Assembly (NCBI RefSeq): GCF_000016065.1
Contig: NC_009092.1
Location: forward strand, 4,340,001 to 4,404,000
Direction of reading: 5' to 3'
Source of the DNA: Shewanella loihica PV-4
GTDB taxonomy: Bacteria; Pseudomonadota; Gammaproteobacteria; Enterobacterales; Shewanellaceae
Length of the DNA stretch: 64,000 bases
The notes under the pieces are model-generated. The model saw nothing but the letters and a program-made list of their open reading frames with translations, ran no database searches and had not been told where the DNA came from. A program made the position numbers and the translations under genes. Within the stretch, counting starts at the first letter, position 1. Each line of letters starts with the position of its first letter. This document shows positions 1-8,349 of this stretch, one piece after another.

Positions 1-1
1 C

Positions 2-1783
2 TACCTGAGTACGGGCAACAGCCAGCAGCTGAGCAGCGCCAAGCAACAGCTTCAGACCATAGCCGCCAGCCTGGACCAGCTTTCTCATGAGGAAGCCAAC
101 CGACTACAGGGGTCTATCTCAAACTTTATCAAAGACTTGGACAGCCAATACCGCGCCGCGGGTAAGCTGGCCGGCAATCCCCGTCAGCTGCTGGCCCACG
201 CCGAGAGCGAGATGATCTCCTATAACCAGCACCTGGCCGAGTATGCCGACAAGGGCCTGGCGGAAAACCCAAAACTCGCCAAGCAATACCTGCAGCTGAC
301 TCAGAGCCTGCCGCCTCTGGTGTATCAGCTGTCACAGTTAACCCAGGACTATCTGATTGGCAAAGATCAGCGCCTCAAGTCACTGCTGGCGACTCAGATC
401 CAAGCCCTGACCGACTGGCACGACCAACTGGCCAAGCTGCCGCTACTCGGCCTGTATGAAGCCCAGGAGGCGGACGAGTTTGCCCTGGGCGACGACGAGC
501 CGGAACAGATAGAGATAGGCGAAAGCTATTACAGCGAGCTGCTCTCCCTCAGCCAGCGCTATGGCAAAGAGGTGAGCAACACCCACCAGATGCTGACCGC
601 CAACCAGGCTGCCCAGGAAGCCATGATGGCCGCCATCGTCCGCATAGAAGATGAGCTGCTCCAGCTCGGCCAGGCACAGCAGGCGCAAAACCTGCACCTC
701 AAGCAGCAGCTACAGACCCTGCTCTATGGTGTGGTCTCTGTGCTGGCAGTATTTGCCCTGGTCTACCTCTTGTTGCAACAACGCCGGGTGGTTAAGCCCC
801 TCAGACACCTGAATCAGGCCTTCATGCGCCTGAGCGAGTCCAACAACCGCGAGCGCCTGACCATAGAGCGACGCTGTGAAACCGGCCAGATCGCCGGTCA
901 CTTCAATCAGCTACTCGATCACTTCGAGGCAGAAGATGCCGCCCAACGCGTCAAGATAGGCCAGATCTCCACCTCGCTGTCGCAGCTGGTACACCGCATT
1001 ACCGAGCTGACCCAGGGCACAGAGACCACGCTCGGCATAGTCGACACGGCGCAGAATCAGACCGAGCAGGTACGCGCCATCGCCCGAGAGGTGAGCGAGC
1101 TCTCCAGCCAGGTCGAGCAGCATGCCCAGCAGACCCATAGCCAGATGCTCGCCAGTCAGGAAGAGGTGCAGGCCTTTATGAGCGCCGCCGACGAGACTCA
1201 GCAGGCGGTGAGCCACTGTCACCTCTCTTTAGGCAGCCTGACCACCTCGGTCAACGACGTCTCCACCATACTGGACGTGATTGGCAACATCGCCGAGCAG
1301 ACCAACCTGCTGGCCCTCAACGCCGCCATCGAGGCCGCCCGCGCCGGCGAGCAGGGACGCGGTTTCGCCGTGGTCGCCGACGAGGTGCGTAACCTGTCTC
1401 AACGCACCCAGGAATCCTTGCAGCAGGTGGTGACCATATTGAGTCAGCTCACCGAAGCCAATCAGCAACTGACCCTGAGCGTAGAGGGGATAGCGAGCAC
1501 CAGCCAGAAGCAGGCCCAGGGGGCGCAGAATCTCTGGCAGGTAACCCAGACGGTACAGCAACAGTCTCAGGAGATGACAGAGACCGCCAAGCAGGGCAGT
1601 CGCTTCAGCGTCGATCAGGCCAGCCACCTGGACAGCCTGTCACAGGCGATGGAGTCGCTGAAACAGCACGCCATGGCCGCCGCCAGCCAGAGCGAGGTGA
1701 TCGCCGATGAGGTGGCTCAAGGGGTCGCCGACATAGAGGCCAGCCTGGGCATCGACGGACAATCTCTGGATAACGCCGCCTAA
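2..1783 (+). CDS. methyl-accepting chemotaxis protein, 5'-truncated by window edge
   Basis: The reading frame is open from base 2, so the N-terminus lies outside the window; a TTG at 137 is internal, not the start. A single membrane segment is coded near 719-775 (Leu/Val-rich, followed by QQRR), then a HAMP-like stretch to about 940, then a long coiled coil carrying the highly conserved methyl-accepting hairpin tip around 1285-1410 ([19 protein letters not shown], then [12 protein letters not shown]). The part before the membrane segment is helical and would be the periplasmic sensor. Such proteins signal through CheA/CheW to the flagellar motor. The ligand cannot be told. The C-terminus lacks an NWETF-type CheR pentapeptide. 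Family assignment is firm. Confidence 0.95.
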   Translation, partial: YLSTGNSQQLSSAKQQLQTIAASLDQLSHEEANRLQGSISNFIKDLDSQYRAAGKLAGNPRQLLAHAESEMISYNQHLAEYADKGLAENPKLAKQYLQLTQSLPPLVYQLSQLTQDYLIGKDQRLKSLLATQIQALTDWHDQLAKLPLLGLYEAQEADEFALGDDEPEQIEIGESYYSELLSLSQRYGKEVSNTHQMLTANQAAQEAMMAAIVRIEDELLQLGQAQQAQNLHLKQQLQTLLYGVVSVLAVFALVYLLLQQRRVVKPLRHLNQAFMRLSESNNRERLTIERRCETGQIAGHFNQLLDHFEAEDAAQRVKIGQISTSLSQLVHRITELTQGTETTLGIVDTAQNQTEQVRAIAREVSELSSQVEQHAQQTHSQMLASQEEVQAFMSAADETQQAVSHCHLSLGSLTTSVNDVSTILDVIGNIAEQTNLLALNAAIEAARAGEQGRGFAVVADEVRNLSQRTQESLQQVVTILSQLTEANQQLTLSVEGIASTSQKQAQGAQNLWQVTQTVQQQSQEMTETAKQGSRFSVDQASHLDSLSQAMESLKQHAMAAASQSEVIADEVAQGVADIEASLGIDGQSLDNAA

Positions 1784-1812
1784 CATAGAGACTCGGGAGC
1801 AAACTGGAATCT

Positions 1813-1838
1813 GGCCAGCAGAAAAGCTGGCCATTTTA
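1813..1838 (+). terminator. intrinsic terminator of the chemotaxis receptor gene
   Basis: A perfect 7-bp stem GGCCAGC / GCTGGCC with a six-base loop is followed by ATTTTAT, 30 bp after the stop codon. The T-run is short, so efficiency is uncertain. Confidence 0.6.
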
Positions 1839-1887
1839 TGCTAATGTGCGCCGCACCATAACGGATGATGAACCACAGAGGCGCCTC

Positions 1888-2733
1888 ATGAAGACCACGC
1901 TCGCACTCGGCCTAGCCGGCCTACTCAGCTTTCCTGCGCTAGCAGACTCAGACAACTCCCCCTTCGCCATGTCACTCATAGCTGGCCTGGAGTCCTATCC
2001 GGATTCCGAGTTCAGCTCAATGTCACGTGGTGGTGGCCTGTCGTTTATCTGGGACGACCTGCGTTACGACAATGTCTACCAGCTGGATAACAACTACTTC
2101 CGGGTGCGTGGAACCTACTACTACGAGCGCGACTCGGAAAAATATGATGAAGACAGGTTCCGTAACTCCATGGATCTGCGCTTCAACTATCAGCGTCCCT
2201 TCGCCCGCTTCGGCGAGCAGCAAGACTACCTGCTGAGTTTCCATGGTCGCTACGAAGGCCACTACAACAGCCAGCAGCTAGAAGAGTTCGAACAGCTGGC
2301 CGTCGCCGGGCTGTCACTCAACCGCCGCTTCGGCAACGTCAACCACTATGATCTCGGCCTGACGCTCGGCCTGGGCTACAGCGAAGAAGAGAAGGATGAC
2401 GACTGGCCGCGTGAGGAGATGGGCCGCACCGAAGAGGAGCTCAACCGCGCCGGTTTTGGCTATTTCTTCGAGTGGAGCAATAAATACACCTTCGCCCACA
2501 CGGGGGTGCAGCTCGGAGCCAAGTGGAGCCGCTTCGACGGTCAATGGGGCTATGACGCCGACAAGTTCTACACCATGGACAGACTCACCCTGGAGGTGAT
2601 CATGCCTCTGGCCAATCAGAATAACCTGCTGCACTTCACCACCCAATATATCAACCGCGACTACGAGGTGGATCTACTGGGCTTCGAAGACACCCTCTAC
2701 CGCGTCGCCGTGGAATATGTGCACTATTTCTAA
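1888..2733 (+). CDS. putative outer-membrane beta-barrel protein, family not recognised
   Basis: About 281 residues. The start is placed at ATG 1888 because a signal peptide (MKTTLALGLAGLLSFPALA) begins there and AGAGG lies upstream; an upstream ATG at 1846 would add 14 non-signal residues. The mature part alternates aromatic and polar residues, with many Tyr/Phe/Asp/Glu and strand-like stretches, and ends in VEYVHYF with a terminal Phe, the usual C-terminal beta-strand signature recognised by the BAM machinery. An acidic stretch (EEEKDDDWPREE) probably sits in a loop. I do not recognise the family or a substrate. The gene stands alone between two terminators. Confidence 0.75.
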   Translation: MKTTLALGLAGLLSFPALADSDNSPFAMSLIAGLESYPDSEFSSMSRGGGLSFIWDDLRYDNVYQLDNNYFRVRGTYYYERDSEKYDEDRFRNSMDLRFNYQRPFARFGEQQDYLLSFHGRYEGHYNSQQLEEFEQLAVAGLSLNRRFGNVNHYDLGLTLGLGYSEEEKDDDWPREEMGRTEEELNRAGFGYFFEWSNKYTFAHTGVQLGAKWSRFDGQWGYDADKFYTMDRLTLEVIMPLANQNNLLHFTTQYINRDYEVDLLGFEDTLYRVAVEYVHYF

Positions 2734-2737
2734 GGGC

Positions 2738-2789
2738 TTGTTTTAAGGTGTTGTTTTAGCGCTTTGTTTTATAGCCTTGTTTTAAAAAA
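2738..2789 (+). repeat. 13-bp tandem repeat, four units with TTGTTTTA core
   Basis: TTGTTTTA occurs at 2738, 2751, 2764 and 2777, exactly every 13 bases, with variable 5-bp fillers. It lies just after the stop codon of the beta-barrel protein gene and before the terminator at 2822. Confidence 0.8.
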
Positions 2790-2821
2790 GCTGTTTAGTG
2801 CCTTTTAACAACTAGCCACAA

Positions 2822-2847
2822 AAAAGGGAGCCTTAGGGCTCCCTTTT
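2822..2847. terminator. bidirectional intrinsic terminator between convergent genes
   Basis: AAAAGGGAGCC / GGCTCCCTTTT forms an 11-bp stem with loop TTAG. The A-run and T-run on either side let it work for the + strand beta-barrel gene and the minus-strand peroxiredoxin gene. Confidence 0.85.
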
Positions 2848-2861
2848 CTATTTGCAGCGGT

Positions 2862-3335
2862 TTATAACGCCGCCAGTACCACCTCGGCCTTGCTGACCTC
2901 GAAGCTCTTGGGCGCCTCGACATTCAGCAGGCTCACCACGCCATTGTCGATTACCATGGCGTAACGCTGAGAGCGAATACCGCCAAAGCCTGCGGTGTCC
3001 ATCTCCAGCCCCAATGCCTTGGTAAAGCTGGCATCGCCATCGGCCAACATCATCAACTCGCTAGCATTTTGCGCCTCGCCCCAGGCCTTCATCACGAAGG
3101 CATCGTTAACCGATACGCAGGCGATGATATCGACCCCTTTGGCCTTAAACTGATCCGCCAGTACTACATAGCCGGGCAGATGCGCCTCTGAGCAGGTTGG
3201 GGTAAAGGCGCCGGGTACGGCAAACAGCACCACCTTCTTGTTGGCAAACAGTTCGTTCACATCATGGTTGACCATGCCGTTCTCGGTGAGCTGACCTAAG
3301 GTGGCGGCGGGTAATGGTTGTCCTTGGGCTATCAT
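2862..3335 (-). CDS. peroxiredoxin, Prx5/AhpE-like (TSA family)
   Basis: 157 residues from the ATG at 3335, chosen because MIAQGQPLPA is the typical Prx5 N-terminus and AAGGA lies just upstream; the longer frame to 3446 has no homology-like character. The thioredoxin-fold peroxidatic motif PGAFTPTCSEAHLPGY is present with Cys48 as the expected peroxidatic cysteine; Cys73 is a second cysteine. Conserved C-terminal GGIRSQRYAMVIDNG also fits Prx5. Members reduce hydrogen peroxide and organic peroxides, often using glutathione/glutaredoxin, in the cytoplasm. The gene appears monocistronic, ending at the shared terminator. Confidence 0.93.
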   Translation of the reverse strand: MIAQGQPLPAATLGQLTENGMVNHDVNELFANKKVVLFAVPGAFTPTCSEAHLPGYVVLADQFKAKGVDIIACVSVNDAFVMKAWGEAQNASELMMLADGDASFTKALGLEMDTAGFGGIRSQRYAMVIDNGVVSLLNVEAPKSFEVSKAEVVLAAL

Positions 3336-3467
3336 GGAAAAATCCTTATGGTTAACAGTAAACTTAGGTGGCCCAATTTGAGCCTTATTCAATCGCAAAC
3401 CTAAGCAGGTACCTGAAGCATAGCCGTTATTGGGCGAGACAAACACAGACGAATGTTAGGGTTTCTC

Positions 3468-4013
3468 TTACCTGTTCTCTGGCTGCGGCTCAGCTTTAGA
3501 CTTGAGGCGACGATAGGCGCCAAGGCAACAATGGCCGCAGCCGTGTAGCGTCAACTCGCAAAACATGGCAAACAGCAGGCCGAACACCAGACCGAAGGCG
3601 ATGGCGCGACCATCCAGCAGTATGCTGTGGCTGAAATGCTGCCACACCTGGTCTCGGATCTCAGGCAGAGGCGCAAGCACAAGCCTGTCGAATCCACCGT
3701 AGGGTGATTGATTGAACTCAGTCAGCGCTGCAGACAGCAACTGATACCTCTGATACAGCGCCTCTATGCTCTCACCACCGGCGTTAAACACGGCATCGGG
3801 ATTCTGCTTATAGTGGGCGATCAGCTTGTCGATATCGCCGCCGAAGAAACGGTCGGCATCACGCTGAAACTCGGCCAGACTCTGTTTGGCCTCCTGGGTA
3901 TGAGCCGCAAGCGCCTTGCCATACTGATCCACAAAGGCCGGCATCTGCACTCCGAGCAGCACGCCGCAGACAAACAGCAAAAGCCTGAGGTAATCCATCA
4001 AGCGTCTAATCAT
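3468..4013 (-). CDS. DUF2937-type membrane protein
   Basis: 181 residues. An N-terminal membrane helix (LLLFVCGVLLGVQMPAFV) is followed by a helical periplasmic-looking domain with FGGDIDKLIAHY and QRYQLLSAAL, then a second hydrophobic segment (AIAFGLVFGLLFAMFCELTL), a cysteine/histidine cluster HGCGHCC and a basic tail. This architecture matches the DUF2937 family common in Shewanella and Vibrio; its function is unknown. HGCGHCC could bind a metal, which is inference. It lies downstream of the small gene ending at 4040. Confidence 0.8.
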   Translation of the reverse strand: MIRRLMDYLRLLLFVCGVLLGVQMPAFVDQYGKALAAHTQEAKQSLAEFQRDADRFFGGDIDKLIAHYKQNPDAVFNAGGESIEALYQRYQLLSAALTEFNQSPYGGFDRLVLAPLPEIRDQVWQHFSHSILLDGRAIAFGLVFGLLFAMFCELTLHGCGHCCLGAYRRLKSKAEPQPENR

Positions 4014-4039
4014 CTTTTCTGACCCTCCGGCAAAACGTG

Positions 4040-4258
4040 CTATTTGCTCTCTAACCTGACCTCAGGGTGCTGGGCACTGGCCTGTTCGTGATAGATATCA
4101 TCCAGATAACTTAGCAGCTGATCTTCAGCAAGCTCGGGCGGGATCACCACCTCATAGACACGGCTGCGCATCCCGGTTTGCGACTCATTAAACAGCTGCC
4201 ACTCCTCGCCCACTCGCCGCACCGACATAGATCTGCCAAACACATTCACCCTGATCAT
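4040..4258 (-). CDS. small conserved hypothetical protein (DUF7661-like)
   Basis: 72 residues from ATG 4258, selected because AAGG sits eight bases upstream on the minus strand and MIRVNVFGRSM looks like a natural N-terminus; an upstream ATG at 4309 would add 17 residues. It has a compact alpha/beta pattern: RVNVFGR, then a charged middle, then VVIPPELAEDQLLSYLDDIYHE. The NVFGR start and IPPELAEDQLLSYLDD end resemble a small bacterial family of unknown function. It probably shares a transcript with the DUF2937 gene 27 bp downstream. Confidence 0.65.
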   Translation of the reverse strand: MIRVNVFGRSMSVRRVGEEWQLFNESQTGMRSRVYEVVIPPELAEDQLLSYLDDIYHEQASAQHPEVRLESK

Positions 4259-4309
4259 TCCACCCACCTTGGTATTATTGATTGCTAACTTAGTTATATT
4301 GTCAAACAT

Positions 4310-4751
4310 CTATCGTTACATACACAAGCTGACAGACTAAGCAATATCACACTAAAACATTGTTACAAAATGAATTTTAATTAAGGCCGGAATCATAGAA
4401 GCTACAGCAAAAGCCGATTAAACAGAGCAAGCGGCGTAAATCGCTATTTCTTAAATGAAGCTAATCATGAAATCCTTTAGGGAAGTTGCAAATAAGTCCT
4501 CGTGGCACTTCGGCTTACAATGCAATTGGCATTCAAGGCGTCTGACTCAAGGCATGCCGGAGCCTGTCAAAGTCAGATGTTACAAAGGGTTATCTGCTGT
4601 GAAAGCCCCTAAGGCAGGGCTTACTGGCTTACCTGTTGTGAATGCACCTTCTTGGGCCATTTGCCGCGAATCACACCATGCATCCACTCCTGTAAACCGA
4701 CGCAGAACACACATAGGGCTTGTTCACACCTTAGCCCACTCACACCAAAAA
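4310..4751. other. AT-rich intergenic stretch at island edge
   Basis: No convincing gene. An open frame on the + strand (4455-4868) has no ribosome site or coding character and overlaps a real minus-strand gene. A partial copy of the island repeat motif (AAGCTGACAGA, 4326-4336) marks the edge of the accessory island. An inverted repeat CTGACT (4542-4547) / AGTCAG (4571-4576) encloses a CATGCC-containing loop. Confidence 0.5.
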
Positions 4752-5345
4752 TCAGTGCACTATTTTATACAATTCGTAAGAACCATCAGTCTTAAAAATT
4801 TGCACATAGCTTTTTCTGTTATTAACATCACTGCGCAAAACTTCATATTCAGTTTGATTCCTATATGACTTGCTCGAAATTCTTACGATCTCTGTGTTAT
4901 TGCAAATTTCATTTATGCTAACCCCATTGCTGAAAACATTTTCCTCCAAACTTTCACAAAATTTTTCAAAACTATCTATAAACTCATTAATAATTTCAAA
5001 ATCTTGTCTATTTGCCATATTTTCAATTGTGACAAAATCTCTTTTCTCCTCGCAATCTACACTCGAGACCTCCCCCCCAAGAAAAGCACTCTTTCTATAA
5101 TCTACATGGAAATCCACTCCGACCATTTCCAACTCAACAAAATCTCTAAAACACATCCCACGCTCAAGATAAGGATTAAGCTTTAACTTAAAGTTATAAT
5201 AGCTCTCATGTACTGCCTCACGCTTAACTATAAACGAATCAAACGTAACGCCCTTTTCCAATTCCAAAGTGACAAATTCGCCGTTAGCATAAGCACTGAT
5301 GTTGATTAAATAGAAAAACATAACAGCATATAGATATTTTTTCAT
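4752..5345 (-). CDS. putative exported protein, unknown function
   Basis: About 197 residues from ATG 5345, chosen because it opens a clear Sec signal peptide (MKKYLYAVMFFYLINISAYA) preceded by GAGAG. The mature protein is acidic, with four to five cysteines (CFRDF, VDCEEK, KFCESL, ICNNT) that could form disulfides in the periplasm. No family recognised. It follows the upstream minus-strand exported-protein gene by 42 bp, so the two are probably co-transcribed. The gene is markedly AT-rich with backbone-unlike codon use, supporting recent acquisition. Confidence 0.65.
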   Translation of the reverse strand: MKKYLYAVMFFYLINISAYANGEFVTLELEKGVTFDSFIVKREAVHESYYNFKLKLNPYLERGMCFRDFVELEMVGVDFHVDYRKSAFLGGEVSSVDCEEKRDFVTIENMANRQDFEIINEFIDSFEKFCESLEENVFSNGVSINEICNNTEIVRISSKSYRNQTEYEVLRSDVNNRKSYVQIFKTDGSYELYKIVH

Positions 5346-5387
5346 ACGCACTCTCACAGCTATAATCTCTGACAAGCGAAGCCAGGC

Positions 5388-5882
5388 TCATTCCTTTAAA
5401 GAAATAAATTCCGTAGCAGTTACACCCAGTTCAAATTTCAAAGCGGAACACTCTTTTAGAAGATTTTGGTCTTCCCAATATACAGACGGAGCCATAAACT
5501 TCCATCCATCTTCATATACTAAAGAAAAACCACCAATAACAGCTTTATTTGCGACAAATACACATGCATATTTATCAACAATCTTGGATTGTATAACCTT
5601 CCCGCCATTCAGATCTGCTAAGATTAAAAATGGCGCGTTGACCAAAGAGATGTCTACATTGCGCATATCACCTTGGGAAACATCAACCCAATGTGAACTT
5701 TTATAAATACTATTTATTTTATTTGAAATAATCTCGCCTTCCTCGACCTGAATCTGTGCAAGATCAACTAAAAAATCTAGCACTATCTCATCTACACGCT
5801 CGTGGGTCTCTTCTGCCACGGAGCAAAGACCTAGATTCTCGATACCGAAGGCTAATACCAATATTAACCAATACTTGTTCAT
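5388..5882 (-). CDS. putative exported protein, unknown function
   Basis: 164 residues with an N-terminal signal peptide (MNKYWLILVLAFGIENLGLCS; a cysteine near the cleavage point makes a lipoprotein possible but the box is poor). The rest has strands such as DISLVNAPFLILADLNGGK and KYACVFVANKAVIGGFSLVYEDGW, ending with a probable disulfide pair. No family recognised. It is the first gene of a likely two-gene unit with the exported protein ending at 4752. A repeat-family copy lies 58 bp upstream of its start. Confidence 0.62.
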   Translation of the reverse strand: MNKYWLILVLAFGIENLGLCSVAEETHERVDEIVLDFLVDLAQIQVEEGEIISNKINSIYKSSHWVDVSQGDMRNVDISLVNAPFLILADLNGGKVIQSKIVDKYACVFVANKAVIGGFSLVYEDGWKFMAPSVYWEDQNLLKECSALKFELGVTATEFISLKE

Positions 5883-5939
5883 CCTTAAGACTCTTTATCC
5901 ACAGGGAAAATATCGCACTTAATGCACAACCACCGCCGA

Positions 5940-5985
5940 CCATAACCTAACATAAAATATAACCATAAGCTGACAGATAAGAATG
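5940..5985 (-). repeat. island repeat copy C (partial)
   Basis: Contains CCATAACCTAACATA then ACCATAAGCTGACAGATAAG, matching the 3' (plus-strand) half of copies A and B. It lies directly upstream of the minus-strand exported-protein gene starting at 5882. Confidence 0.7.
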
Positions 5986-6050
5986 TAATGGTCAACTAAA
6001 AAGCTTAACCGTTTCTGGCTGGGCTTTGAAGCCAATGGGGATTGCTTAGC

Positions 6051-6401
6051 TTACCTTGGATGTCCGCTGCAAATAGTTACAATATCTTCACCTCTAACCC
6101 AAAAACCATCTTCTTTATTAAAGGAACTATAAATTGCTCCACAGCTATCATTATTTGAAATGGCTTTACAAATTGCTATTTCACTATTCGATTTATAAAA
6201 CCACTTTAATAAATGACCTTGCTTTATGGAAACAACCTTTGGAAATTGAAGTGTTATCTCAGACTCAACAGTTTCAATATCTAAAAACTCATTCCAGCCT
6301 TTCCTATATAATGCAGAACAATCTGCTTCAGTGAGGGCTTGCTTTGAAGCGAAGCACCCTTGAAGTAACAATGTCAGTATTAAAACTCGATATATAGTCA
6401 T
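6051..6401 (-). CDS. putative small lipoprotein
   Basis: 116 residues. MTIYRVLILTLLLQGC is a lipoprotein signal with LLQGC as a plausible lipobox (Cys16), so the protein would be membrane-anchored and face the periplasm. Further cysteines (DCSALY, IAICKA, DSCGAIY, TICSG) could pair. GGAAGAG precedes the ATG. No family recognised. AT-rich and surrounded by unrelated small genes of the same kind. Confidence 0.6.
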   Translation of the reverse strand: MTIYRVLILTLLLQGCFASKQALTEADCSALYRKGWNEFLDIETVESEITLQFPKVVSIKQGHLLKWFYKSNSEIAICKAISNNDSCGAIYSSFNKEDGFWVRGEDIVTICSGHPR

Positions 6402-6430
6402 ACTCTTCCATTAAAATATTCATCAATTTT

Positions 6431-6660
6431 TCAGCAGTATCTAGGTCGCCATTTGCAAATGGCAAAATCTATATCTCCAAAAACTTTATAGTGGAATCTC
6501 TCGACCCCAGTATTCAATGCATCAATGACTCTTTGAGTTCTATCAGAAAATTTTGATGTTGGTGTTGATATTTTTGGCGCTCGTAAACCCGCGACCATTA
6601 TTAGATTTTCATTGATACTGCGATTGTCCTTCGCAACTGATGTCGCTAGAAGCATAAAAT
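6431..6660 (-). pseudogene. possible gene remnant fused to repeat A
   Basis: An open frame continues out of repeat A into a non-repeat part reading SDRTQRVIDALNTGVERFHY then KVFGDIDFAICKWRP. The latter part looks more protein-like than the repeat-derived start, so it may be the 3' remnant of a gene whose 5' end was replaced by the repeat. It ends 29 bp before the lipoprotein gene. Family unknown; could be chance. Confidence 0.25.
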
Positions 6661-6750
6661 GGCATAGGCCACCTCTAGCTTTCAATCACTTAGCCAATAG
6701 ATGCAACCATAACCTAGCATAAAAGATAACCATTAGCTGACCAATAAAGC
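6640..6750 (-). repeat. island repeat copy A
   Basis: About 110 bp closely matching copy B at 7792 (roughly 14 differences by eye). Read on the minus strand it contains two TGGTTA-type subrepeats of the unit TGTCAGSTTATGSTT. It lies upstream of the lipoprotein gene starting at 6401. Confidence 0.8.
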
Positions 6751-6994
6751 CTCCTTTGACGCTCATGGTCGCGCCATTTGCTTTTAGTAGATCTGAGATC
6801 GTTAAAACTTGAAGATGTCGCTAAACAAACTAGTAACTATCGATTGCACTTGTCACCCCAATTGGCGGCGCAGCGGAACATTGCCTTCCAAGCAAGCACT
6901 GAGCACTTCGTCAAGTTGCACAAGCCAGATTGAAAATAAGAAAAATACCTATGTCATAATGACTTAAATTAAGCCTAGTTATATATGACCAACC

Positions 6995-7465
6995 TCATTT
7001 CCAGCAGTCGAATACCTTCTCATCTTTATACTCGAGCTTTCCATCATGTAGGATGTACCACCTCACCTTAGCTGTTCCACAAGTATTAGCATTCACGGCT
7101 CCTAACTCAAACCCTGGTCTTCTTAAAAGATCTTTAGATGAACGAGCATATTTAATTTGATATATATCAAAATCTTTATTAACTACTCCACCACAATAAA
7201 GCAATCCTTCATAATCAGGACTCCTCGCGGTAAAATCGCCCACATCTCCATGTGAAAAAAACACATCAGCTAAATTAGAGCCTGCATAAAAAACATAAAC
7301 CCTATTGGCTTTATCAATTATATTGCTGCGACTATGCAAACCATATTCATTGATGCAGTTTAAAATATATCCTTCATATCTATCTTCAACCGTATTTATC
7401 CCTGAACTAGTGCAACCAGAAAGCACCATAAAAGCCCAACACAATAAAAGCTTCAATCTATTCAT
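6995..7465 (-). CDS. putative lipoprotein, unknown function
   Basis: 156 residues. MNRLKLLLCWAFMVLSGC is a good lipoprotein signal with LSGC lipobox (Cys18). The mature part has aromatic strands and cysteines (LNCINEY, LLYCGGVV, NTCGTAKVRW, VFDCWK) suggesting a small disulfide-stabilised periplasmic domain. AAGAAGG precedes the ATG. No family recognised. The 3' flank carries a sequence (AACTAGGCTT on the minus strand) shared with the 3' flank of the membrane-protein gene at 8350. Confidence 0.62.
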   Translation of the reverse strand: MNRLKLLLCWAFMVLSGCTSSGINTVEDRYEGYILNCINEYGLHSRSNIIDKANRVYVFYAGSNLADVFFSHGDVGDFTARSPDYEGLLYCGGVVNKDFDIYQIKYARSSKDLLRRPGFELGAVNANTCGTAKVRWYILHDGKLEYKDEKVFDCWK

Positions 7466-7541
7466 TGAAATACCTTCTTCACAACTTCCCCATCAAGGAT
7501 GACATTACTAGCAAAAACACCACAAATATGTCCATTAAGAC

Positions 7542-7612
7542 TATGTAGCCGGAAGCATAAGTCAACACAAACCTCTATCACCTTTCAATTGCTTACAAAG
7601 ATACAGCAAACC
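7542..7612 (-). repeat. island repeat copy D (divergent, partial)
   Basis: GGAAGCATAAGTCAACA and the following CTTTCAATTGCTTACAAAGAT parallel the first 70 bp of copy B. It sits 77 bp upstream of the lipoprotein gene starting at 7465. Confidence 0.55.
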
Positions 7613-7791
7613 AGGGCATATCTTGTGGCAAAATCAGTATCTATAAAGTCCCCCACAGTGAATCAATAACATAGCATCACTTTTTCCAGATTACTCCTAT
7701 GCGCCCCTAGGAAGAGAACATGAATGAGAACACATATTCAGATGGCTATGAGCGGAGTATCAGATAGGTTGAGTTTGACAGAAAGATAAAA

Positions 7792-7903
7792 ATGTCGCTG
7801 GAAGCATAAGCTGACATAGGCAGCCTCCAGCTTTCAACCACTTAGCCAAAAGATGCAACCATAACCTGACATAAAATATAACCATAAGCTGACAAATAAG
7901 AGC
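7792..7903 (-). repeat. island repeat copy B
   Basis: 112 bp. On the minus strand it carries three copies of TGTCAGSTTATGSTT (at about 7890, 7867 and 7812). The open frame read across it (7760-8002) is repeat-derived and has no signal of a real gene. Confidence 0.8.
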
Positions 7904-8240
7904 GGCCTTTTTCAGATCATGATGATGGCATGTACTTTTGCAACATCCGGATATTTTAAGATCCACTGACAACGCTACATAACAATTGGCAAGAAATAAC
8001 ACCGATCACGTACACAAGTAACAGCTCAGGTTCAAATCGCTCCAACTGTGGGCAAGCACGATACGCTTCGGCCAAACAGCAGAAATCAAGTTACAGGAAG
8101 GGGGACCCCGATAATACGGGCTTATACAATTTATCTTAGTAGCGGCGCAGGCTCGGATTGCCCCGCCTGCTGGCAGCCACTGACCGCTTCTAATGGCAAC
8201 GACTGCTCAGACTACTGGTCACATTGCTTAGTTCAAGGCA
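7904..8240. other. gene-free stretch inside the island
   Basis: No convincing coding region; the + strand open frame 8048-8296 has no ribosome site and runs through the terminator at 8248. The block from about 8090 to 8230 is richer in GC than its surroundings (CGGCGCAGGCTCGGATTGCC), so it may be a fragment of something else, but I cannot identify it. Confidence 0.4.
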
Positions 8241-8242
8241 AG

Positions 8243-8266
8243 AAAAAGCCCCAAGATTATTGGGGC
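8243..8266 (-). terminator. intrinsic terminator for minus-strand gene
   Basis: Read on the minus strand: GCCCCAA, five-base loop, TTGGGGC, then TTTTT. It is 80 bp downstream of the membrane-protein gene ending at 8350. Confidence 0.85.
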
Positions 8267-8349
8267 ATATACACAATAAAGCCTAGTTCTAAATGACCGG
8301 CTTCGTATCTAACTGGAAGGCGCCTAAGATATCAGTGGCGATTCATAAT

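Noticed and set aside
4455..4868. 137-residue + strand open frame
   Set aside because: No ribosome site, no signal or domain-like pattern, and its end overlaps the well-supported minus-strand exported-protein gene.
7760..8002. 80-residue minus-strand open frame
   Set aside because: Lies almost entirely in repeat copy B; the similar frame in copy A shows it is a by-product of the repeat.
8021..8055. tRNA-like GGTTCAAATC word, considered as a tRNA or tmRNA fragment or attachment site
   Set aside because: The flanking bases do not form the T-stem and no acceptor or CCA end is visible.
8048..8296. 82-residue + strand open frame
   Set aside because: Runs through the terminator at 8243-8266 and lacks a ribosome site.
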